From positions 139,023,432-139,087,431 of the forward strand of contig OX375872.1 of assembly GCA_947359465.1 (NCBI GenBank): a stretch of 64,000 nucleotides of DNA, read 5' to 3'. Shown one piece after another: positions 56,361-64,000 of the stretch. The notes beneath the pieces were generated by a model, which was not told the origin of the DNA, did not search any database, and saw nothing but the letters and a program-made list of their open reading frames with translations. The position numbers and the translations under genes were made by a program. This DNA comes from Metellina segmentata (taxonomy: Eukaryota > Arthropoda > Arachnida > Araneae > Tetragnathidae). Positions within the stretch are counted from its first letter, which is position 1, and each line of letters starts with the position of its first letter.

Positions 56361-56662
56361 TTATACCAAATTTGTTTTACTCATTCTTTAGCGGCGGGAA
56401 GCATAGGTTATATACTGACACCCATTCGACTTGTCCATTGTATACAATGGGGACTAAAATCAAATCGAATTTCCCCATGGGAATAACATTGAGCATTATT
56501 ACGATCACTGAGACCAATTCACACCAAATTTAGTACACTTATGTTTTAGCATCTTGTGGGAACAAGACTATATATTAACCACTTTTCGATTTTTTGTCCT
56601 GTGTCTGCAAAGGGGACTAAAGTAATTCGAAATCCCCATGGGAATAACATTGCGTTGTATTA
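56361..56662. repeat. Two diverged ~150-bp tandem units
   Basis: Both units contain ACCAAATTT, TATATACTGAC or TATATATTAACC, GGGGACTAAA, CCCCATGGGAATAACATTG and ATTACGATC in the same order. They lie immediately left of the Helitron at 56709 and may be the decayed 3' region of a related element. Confidence 0.7.
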
Positions 56663-56708
56663 CGATCCATTACAACCAATTCAACAGAGCAACGCTGGGA
56701 AATTCTGA

Positions 56709-57480
56709 TCTCTACTATTATAAAAGGAAGTGTTTGTCTGTCTGTTTGTTGGAAAATCCTGAAAATTCTATGGCATTTACAGCAATGAGATTTGGCACAC
56801 AGGTAGTCTGAATTGTTTTTGCAATTTTTGGGTCACAGCGAATTTTAAAATTCAATCTAAAACATTTTAAAATGAATTTAATCATTATTGAATGCTACAG
56901 CATAGAAGATATCACAGATTCTAAATTTATTGTTTTCGTTTCCGGCGCGCTTATGAATAATTTTTCTGCCAGACGATAAAAACAAACAATCTTTTAACTG
57001 GGGTCAATTGATTCTTTTTCTATCTCCTAGACCGTTAAAGATAGAGTAAAAATTTCAGCGGATTTGATATCTGCGTTAAATTTCACTTTACGTCCATACC
57101 TGAAAATATGATTTTCTGAAAGTTAAATAACTTTTAAATTGAATGTATCTGTTATATTTTCGCACGGAATTGTGACGTCATGGTAACTTTCCCTTTCCAA
57201 AAATAAGCAGATTGCATTTCGCGCGTTTCGCGTTAAAAAAAAAACAGATTACATTTCCTGCCTTTTTCAATGGAGAGCAAAAAATAAAAAACATTTTGAG
57301 AGGCATTGTTTAGTTCTTTTTCGTAAAAGTGGATTCGCTAAAGATAGATTAAAAATTTCAACGGATTTGAAATCTGCGGAAAATTTTACAGAAGAATAAT
57401 ACCTTACATCACGGTGTTGCCCGTTTCGCAAACCAACACCACGGGCACGGACAACGCCGGGCTAGCAACGCAGTGGCTAG
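56709..57480 (+). mobile_element. Non-autonomous Helitron, 772 bp, both ends intact
   Basis: Starts A|TCTCTACTATTATAAAAGG and GAAGTGTTTGTCTGTCTG, and ends with an imperfect hairpin GCTAGCAACGCAGTGGCTAG followed by T. It shares its start, two internal modules (at about 57025-57085 and 57335-57395) and AACACCACGGGCAC end region with the minus-strand copy at 49036-49897. No Rep/helicase frame is present, so an autonomous partner must be elsewhere. Confidence 0.88.
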
Positions 57481-57782
57481 TAGTAAATAATAAGCACGCG
57501 TCGTGGGATGAAGAATTCGTCTCTGGTTGATGCTGAACAGAAATCACATTCACAATGGTTAGTATTTGCAAAACATTTTTAAGATTACTAAGCGAATATT
57601 AGAATTTTCTTTCTCGAAATTAACTTTATATAGTTTTGTTACTTTAGAAGCGTCAATGTATAGATATGCGATTATATGAGGTGGTTAGAAGAAAAACAGT
57701 CAGTGTTCCTATTTTTATTTTTTATAGTGAATATTTAATTTAATATTTTCTTTATTAATTTAATAACTATTATTTAAAGTAT

Positions 57783-57884
57783 TCTGTGGTTGGTCGTTTT
57801 TGGATTTCATCGCATAAAGGTCATATTTGGCCTTGTTGAGCCAAACACAAAGCAGACAACGTTAAGTAATATATAATGAACATA
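57783..57884 (-). repeat. SINE-like repeat, third copy, interrupted by Tc1/mariner
   Basis: Carries TTTCATCGCATAAAGGTCAT, ATTTGGCCTTGTTGAGCC and AAAGCAGACAACGTTAAG, and stops at the TA where the next transposon begins. It is thus an older insertion that served as target, though no clear continuation is seen right of 59101. Confidence 0.55.
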
Positions 57885-59099
57885 CACAGTCCAGTCACAT
57901 TAATGTGACCACCACCTACTTTCGACGTCAACGTGAAATAACCAATCACAAAAGGTAGGTGGCAGCACATTGCAGTGGAGTGTATATAAAGGATGTCCTA
58001 GGGTATCGGAAAGCATTTCAATCGTTAGCGTAATGCAGAAACGTAGCGATTTATCCTACGCCCAAAAGGGCATGCTTATTGGCTTTCGGGCCAAGGGTGG
58101 AAGCATTTCGGAAACCGCTAATTTTGTGAACTGTTCTCGTGCCGCCGTGGTAAAAGTATACCGTGCATGTCAAAATGGCACTATCCAAAATCAGCGGCGT
58201 GGCACATGCGGTGAACCACGGGCTATAGATGACAGAGGCGAACGAAGGCTACGGAGATGCGTTCGTTTGAATAGACGTGCAACTGTTGAGCAACTGACCA
58301 CCCAGATGAACTAAGGGGCTACCAAGAGTGTATCCTCAACAACGGTTCAGCGAACGTTGCTGCGCATGGGCCTCCGCAGCAGACGCCTGGTTAATGCACC
58401 TATGCTGAATGCTGTTCATCGGCGGCGAAGGATGGAATTTGCACTCCAGTACCGCAACTGGACGTCCACAGAGTGGCAACAGGTGGCTTTTTCCGATGAA
58501 TCACCTTTTATGCTCCATCGGACAGATGGACGTTGGCGTATGCGGCGTGAAACGTCTGAAAGCAAACACCCTGCAACAATTGCCGGAAGGATCCAGGCTA
58601 GAGGAAGGAGCATTATGGTTTGGGGAATGTTTTCCTGGCATTCACTGTGTGCACTCATCATTGTGGAAGGCACGATGGATCAGCACAAGTACGCATCTGT
58701 CCTTGCGGACCATGTCCACCCCTACATGCGAATTATTTTCCCTCAGAATGATGGCATCTACCAGCAGGACAATGCGAGGTGTCATACAGCTCGCAGTGTA
58801 TGTGCGTGGTTCGAAGAGCACCAGGATTACCGTACTCCCCTAGCCAGCAAACTCACCGGACTTAAACCCAATCGAGAATCTGTGGGACCACCTCGATCGG
58901 GTTGTTCGCGCCATGGATCCTCATCCGCGTAATCTAGCGCAGCTAGCCACGGCACTGAAGTCGGCATGGCTTAACATCCCAGTGAACACCTTCAGAAACC
59001 TAATTGACTCTCTTCCTGCACGTCTCGCAGCGGTCTGCTCTGCCAAAGGTGGTTATTCTGGCTTTTGACAGGTGGTCATATTAATGTGACTGGACCGTG
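57885..59099 (+). mobile_element. Tc1/mariner transposon with intact ends, 1215 bp
   Basis: 29-bp terminal inverted repeats begin CACAGTCCAGTCACATTAAT at 57885 and CACGGTCCAGTCACATTAAT on the opposite strand at 59099; the arms differ at 2 of 29 positions. TA flanks both sides (57883-57884 and 59100-59101), the usual target. The element contains one broken transposase gene and little else. Confidence 0.95.
58033..59068 (+). pseudogene. Tc1-like transposase, inactivated
   Basis: The frame from ATG 58033 has an N-terminal helix-turn-helix region (AQKGMLIGFRAKGGSISETA, CSRAAVVKVYRA). The DDE core shows the first Asp in VAFSDESPF (58495), the second in YQQDNARCH (58768), and the Glu codon at 58874-58876 about 35 codons on, in the PDLNPIEN motif, in a different frame. 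An in-frame TAA at 58312, a frameshift between about 58825 and 58840, and a TAG at 58841 make it dead. The spacing fits the DD34E Tc1 group. Terminal stop TGA at 59066. Confidence 0.93.
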
Positions 59100-59269
59100 T
59101 ATATCCTCTTATATAGTACTCGCAACAAAATTATTTTTCAGGGAACCTTTTCAGCAAACATTGTTTGAAAAATCAAATAATGAATCTAATTTTTCCGAAC
59201 GATCCATGGTTTATCCACGAACCCTTGATGTTTTCTTTGAAGATATAACAATCGATTTAATAGTTTGGA

Positions 59270-59460
59270 CGATATAGCTCGTCCACCAAGATCTGACAAA
59301 TTTCGCTAATGACGAGATATCTCGTCATCAAGATACTGTCGACTGTTAATGATGACGAGATCTCTCAGTCAGACGAGATGTGGTCAGTTTTCTTCTTTTA
59401 ACGCCATATCTCGTCCATCAAATCGAATCAAGTTTCGCTGATGACAAGATTCCTCATTGA
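59270..59460. repeat. GACGAGAT-rich palindromic repeat cluster
   Basis: The palindrome GACGAGATATCTCGTC at about 59312 is surrounded by repeated ATATCTCGTCCA, ATGACGAGAT, AGACGAGATG and TTTCGCTGATGAC motifs in both orientations. Origin unknown; a decayed transposon end is possible. Confidence 0.6.
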
Positions 59461-59569
59461 GCCAACCACCAGGAAGGTTAACCCTTTGAGGGGTTCACGC
59501 TTTAATTCCACTTGAGATCTTCAGTCTTCCTTTCGTGATTTCTAACCAATTTTTACCTTTTTGGAAAAA

Positions 59570-59775
59570 TAAAATCTTTCTAAAAAATAGAATCTTTCCA
59601 AATGATTATATTCTAAGCAAGGGTCAATAGAATCTTTCCAAGGGATTCTATTCTAAGGAAAGGAAAGAGATAGCAAAAAAAATTATTTCCAAAGGATTCT
59701 ATTCCAAGGAAAGGATTGATTGAATCAGTCAAAGAAAGATTCTATTCCAAGGAAGGAACCAATAGAATTAAAGGT
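59570..59775. repeat. AGAATCTTTCCAA / GGATTCTATTC repeat cluster
   Basis: AGAATCTTTCCAA occurs twice (three times with the AAATCTTTCTAA variant) and GGATTCTATTCYAAGGAAAG three to four times within 200 bases, partly as inverted pairs. No known family recognised. Confidence 0.65.
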
Positions 59776-60248
59776 TAGAAGAATCCATGAATTCCTTAGA
59801 AATAAGTGTTTATTCAGTTATTAAGTGTCTTGTGGTTGAAAAGCAACACTACACTACTCGAAAATCCCACGACTCTCAGAAGGTTAGTATATTTTAGTAT
59901 TATATAGCCCCCATCAACGTTTGAAAACTAAGTTTGTAATTTATTTCTTTGTGGTTAGAATTTTTTATGTTATTTTTGTTTCATGTAATTACTTGGGGGG
60001 GGGGATTTAATTTGTCATTTGCCGTGTTTATTAATTTATAACTAAGAAAGACTTTTTTAACTGTAAAAACAACTAATAAAAACAATTAACAAATCATTTA
60101 TTTTCAAATTGAATAATATAAAAGAAAATAATATTTACAACAATTTGACATTGGTACTAATAACTATAAGTATAATTAGGTAGGTATGTAACAAGAATTA
60201 TTGTTATTTATTATTCATTATTTATCAATTTACGGGGAAGAAAACACA

Positions 60249-60350
60249 ACAAACTTATTTTTTATTTACTGTAAATAAAAAATATTGGGGCCTATAATTA
60301 TAATACCCCCAATATTTGTTATTTACAGTTTGTGAAAAAAGAAGTTTGTT
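60249..60350. repeat. Short foldback element with ~44-bp arms
   Basis: AACAAACTTATTTTTTATTT, CTGTAAATA and AATATTGGGG on the left are mirrored by CCCCCAATATTTGTTATTTA, CAG and AAGTTTGTT on the right, around a 14-base loop that is itself palindromic (ATAATTATAAT). It resembles a very short MITE or palindrome. Confidence 0.75.
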
Positions 60351-60515
60351 AACTTTCTCCACTTTAGGCCATCTTTTTTTTTTCCACTAACTATCCCACC
60401 ACTTAGGGAAAAAACTTTTTCTGATGGGACAGCTATCGCCATGACTGACAAATACTTAGTTCTACGGTTATTTTTCTTAATTTTTACTATGGTGCTTTTT
60501 TCATTCAAAAGTAAA

Positions 60516-60855
60516 ACATCGACAACGTAAAAACATTGACAATGTTAAACATCGATGTTAAACAAACATCGGCTTCAATAAATTGATGCTAAATACATCA
60601 ATGTTTTTACAAAGCATCGATGTTTTGAAAATATCCACATCGATGTCGCATCCTTACTTTTCAGACCTCTCACGCTTGGCCACTTTGGTCTAAAAGTATG
60701 TTCAATTTACTGATTATGAAAATTATGCTAAAATTAAAAATAAAACATCGACTCCAATGCATGGATGTTAAATCGATGTTTTTACTAAACATCAATGTTT
60801 TGAAAATATCGACATCGATGTCTTGAAAACATCGACATCGATGTCGCATCCCTAA
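60516..60855. repeat. ACATCGATGT repeat cluster
   Basis: The 10-bp palindrome ACATCGATGT and one-base variants recur about a dozen times, mostly spaced 10-25 bases. Two sub-blocks (60516-60660 and 60740-60855) both end TCGACATCGATGTCGCATCC or near variant, indicating duplication of a longer unit. Confidence 0.75.
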
Positions 60856-60859
60856 TCGC

Positions 60860-62182
60860 ATCTACTCGGTCTCCGCGTTGAAAATTCAATTTTCTAACAG
60901 TGATTATTAAATGTCAGCTGTACAACCAATTTTAAGTGTTTTCTCTTCAATAAATGTTTAACGTTGTTGAAAAAATGGGGTACATTAAACGTTGAAGATC
61001 TTGGTATGAAAAAAATCACAATTTAAAAAAAAAAGTAATATTTGATTTAAATCAAATTTTTTTATTTTAATTCACTCTTTTCCCGCAAAATTTAAATTTG
61101 TTGAGCATGAGCCACGCAAATGACAGTGTAATTTCTAGATAGTTTTGATTTATGTTAAACATTAATACATACGATGTATAACATTAATGTGTATTAGAAA
61201 ATATAGCTGGGTAAGTGTTTTGAAATACGTGCGACATGGGAATTAGAGAAGTAAATCCCATGATAAAGTACATAGAACAGTACCACAAATGCCATGCATA
61301 AGCAATGTTTTTCCAACTGGTTCTCAAATAGTTTAGACTACTTTGAGGTTAAATCCATAACCGGTGACTTGAAATTTTTAGACCTATATAAATAAGTTGT
61401 TGGGTCCCTCCGACACCATACTATGAATTTTTGTATAAATTTATTCAAATACGAATTTCATAATTTTTTACATTATATATGTAATAATTTATTTATTTTA
61501 CATTATATATTTTTACATAATTTTTTAGATTACATATAAATAAAATATTTCTAATTTCTTTAATTATTTAAATATAAAATAGTTAATTGGTTCAAGACTT
61601 GCTTTTGAGAAATAATCAGATGCCCAATAGAAAATAAAATAAAAAGAACGTGCATCGTGAAAAATTACTACTTCTCAATTGTATTTAACTTCTAAAAATA
61701 ACTGAAAAAGTGCTTACTTATATAAACAGTAAAAAATAAAACAAGACATTAAAATACAAAAATTTGAAATAATAAATGCCTCCTTTTTAAAATTCTCTAA
61801 GTATTGACAAGTATTTCATAGGAATATTCCGACTTCACAAAAAGGCTTATGCTTTGCAAACAAGAAAATTAAACGTTTCTCTATTAAAAGCATAGAACAA
61901 GTGTATTAGCATTCCACCAGAACAGGTCAATTCAGAGGAATTTTGAGCTTGTAATAAACATTTCATCATTGCAATCATCATGATCATTCAAATACCTTTC
62001 CGCTTCAATCCATAATCTACGTTCTCAACAAATTTAATCAATCATCAGATTTGTATGAGAATTCTCTTTAACTTTCTAAATTTCAATTCTATAAATACAG
62101 AATATTTACGCTAGCTGTATTAAGAATTACAAAGAGACGAAGGATCAATGCATAAAATTTAAATAAAAATTAATCACCAAAA

Positions 62183-62236
<54 letters not shown>

Positions 62237-63490
62237 TTGCTTATTATAAAGATTTGTGTGCAAAATTGGAATGCTTTTTGTAATACTGCAGAAGACCTTT
62301 ACATTGTGTCTAACTGTTTTATAAGTTTTTTTTTAATACAGTACTAAATAAATAACTAGATATCACTCTCTCTCTCTCTATCTCTCTCCTCTTAATAATG
62401 TATACAAGTTTCCAGATATTAATAATTTGGGTGAATATATTTAGAACATCTTTACCCATCATATGGAGAAGAATGGTTCAAAATTGCCCTTTGGATTTGG
62501 TCAAATGGAATTTTTAAAACAAAACCTATTCTGAAGAACAGGCTTGTGATCGACACCTTTTGGTCAAGTGTCCAAGAGGCATGCAACTTATTTGAATAAG
62601 ATAGCATGTGTCTTGGATATGACTTTTTCCTTTTTTGATATAAAACATAATACAAAACGGAAAATACAATTTAAATTTTGATTTTAATCAATGATTTTTT
62701 AATAAAAATTACTTGATTTAAATCATGATTTAAATTGTGATTTAAATCGGCATAACCTGTTGAAGATTCAATACTTCAACATTTATCCAGTGTTTAACCT
62801 TCAGTTGTTTTTTTAACATATTTTCAACTGAAATTGTATTAAACATCGAATTCAACCAAATTTCCATTATTTTTTAACCGTTTTTCAACGTTGAAAATCC
62901 ATCCATTATGTGCTACTCGGATATGCATCGCTTAATTTGTTTTAAACTTGTCAACATTTTTTCTTGCTTTTGTAATTCTTAAAATGTTAATAATTTATTT
63001 TGTTTCTCATTCAAAGCACTTTTACTTATTTACTAACATTTAAAGTCGTAGACGTGCAAGTTTTTGTTAAAGTTACCTATTACGTGAAAGAACATACTTT
63101 ACGTAATGCCGATTATAAAATGTTAACACTACAAATTGCGAATTAGTGATGGCCATTTGAAGTTCAAAAGCATAGAAAAAATGAAGTAAAATAAACAGTT
63201 AATAATATACAAACTCTTATTTATTAATTAAAATCAAAAGGCATTATGCATAAGCATCAATGTTTATACATTAATCTTAGTCTGAGCAATTAGTATCGCC
63301 TAGAAACGTTTCGTTTAATACTTGATAATTTCAATATTAAGTAATTCTCAACTTCAAGCATTGTTTAAAACCAATAAATTCCTGAATCTTCTAACAGTTT
63401 TAAATTTTAAACTTTAGATTTTAAAACATAAAAGAATCGGAGAAAATTGAATTGTTATTTTAGTTCTTCTTGAACGTTCTCTATATTGGC
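60860..63490. other. AT-rich upstream flank with microsatellites
   Basis: Holds a long AT dinucleotide run at about 62189-62231 and a CT-rich run at about 62367-62390. No gene is recognised; the open frames are short and AT-biased. Confidence 0.5.
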
Positions 63491-63494
63491 TAGT

Positions 63495-63580
63495 GAAATA
63501 TTGCATGTTGCTTTGGGAGCCCCTTACGCCTTGTCGCGGACCCCTGGTGGTCCACGCACAACACTTTGGGAATCACTGAG
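63495..63580 (-). mobile_element. hAT-like transposon terminus
   Basis: On the minus strand the sequence reads CAGTGATTCCCAAAGTGTTG then GTGGACCACCAGGGGTCCGC. This closely resembles the widespread CAGTGGTTCCCAAACT...GGACC termini of hAT elements. Only one end is evident in the window. Confidence 0.55.
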
Positions 63581-63674
63581 AGAGATAATTACATGCGCCC
63601 CCTATAATATCTCTAGTTGGCGCCGCTGGATTCGATAGAAATGTGCTTTGTAATTGTCAGAATCAGTGAACATG

Positions 63675-63863
63675 GCTTTCATCTCTGTTATTGATTCTGC
63701 GTCAATTCTTTGTTTCTATTGCGTATCGATCTCGAGGAAGTGCCAGAACAGAGCCACTGTGTCTGACATAGAATGCAACTTTGTTTCAGTTTCTGGCGGA
63801 AAACTTATTCAGCACATTAGAAGATCTTCGTCGTTCAGCGAATTAGAAATCGGAGGCATTTAG
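63675..63863 (+). CDS. Small hypothetical ORF
   Basis: An open frame from an internal ATG reads MAFISVIDSASILCFYCVSI and ends SSSFSELEIGGI with TAG at 63861-63863 (62 codons; 69 from the earlier ATG at 63654). Its base composition is less AT-rich than the flank. I recognise no family or domain, and it could be part of a transposon or the first exon of a gene to the right. Confidence 0.2.
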   Translation, partial: AFISVIDSASILCFYCVSISRKCQNRATVSDIECNFVSVSGGKLIQHIRRSSSFSELEIGGI

Positions 63864-64000
63864 AGATAAAAATTAGGGAAGACTTATGCTTCAGTTATAT
63901 TCAGAAACGTATCCACAAGTTCAATTTATTGGAAGCTCAAAATTAAAAATGCAACATTTATTACGTTTCAAAAAAGATTGCGGACTTAAATTTATTTTGT

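Noticed and set aside
58409..58843. Alternative-frame and reverse-strand open frames inside the mariner transposase
   Set aside because: They overlap the DDE transposase frame, which has clear family motifs; the others have none.
59320..60855. Short repeated motifs as a CRISPR array
   Set aside because: Spacing is irregular, repeats are palindromic decamers without unique spacers of constant length, and the genome is eukaryotic.

Overview
The window is AT-rich eukaryotic DNA dominated by one large, intron-rich gene on the minus strand: a laminin subunit beta-1 orthologue. Twenty-five coding exons are visible, from the signal-peptide exon (start codon at 53990-53988) down to a coiled-coil exon ending at 198. 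They join in phase, with GT-AG boundaries at all 24 complete introns, to give 1405 codons. Vertebrate beta-1 chains have about 1790 residues, so roughly the last 380 (the Cys-rich knob and C-terminal coiled coil) lie beyond the left edge. Domain order is signal peptide, a short basic linker, LN domain, LE1-LE5, laminin IV type B (LF), LE6-LE13, then the start of the long arm. The invertebrate-type gene structure, long AT-rich introns and mix of Tc1/mariner, Helitron, hAT-like, tRNA-SINE and jockey/I-type LINE sequences suggest an arthropod, perhaps an arachnid. The species is not determinable by eye.

Layout: positions 1-53990 are the laminin gene, whose introns 1, 2, 5, 12, 14, 16 and 20 carry most of the mobile DNA. 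Intron 1 (43792-53941) holds a Helitron derivative, an LTR with polypurine tract, a 5-bp-TSD transposon, a second Helitron, and a decayed LINE with a third Helitron inserted in it. Intron 2 holds a hAT-type MITE with a perfect 8-bp target-site duplication. Intron 5 holds a 3.0-kb transposon with a probable nested Helitron. Introns 12 and 14 each hold a composite nest of transposons. Intron 16 holds a long-inverted-repeat element ending 39 bp from a splice donor, and intron 20 a tRNA-derived SINE with a perfect 13-bp TSD. Positions 53991-64000 are the upstream flank: a probable promoter, a 224-bp foldback element, a Helitron, a broken Tc1/mariner copy with intact ends, and several short-motif repeat clusters. 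No second confident protein-coding host gene is visible there.

The exported laminin chain would trimerise with alpha and gamma chains and polymerise through its LN domain in basement membrane. The rest of the window is largely transposon sediment. I did not find a wholly new biological system. The best leads are a frame-preserving second exon encoding an RGD motif between the laminin signal peptide and LN domain, an overlapping upstream ORF at the laminin start, and transposon families whose boundaries can be read to the base.
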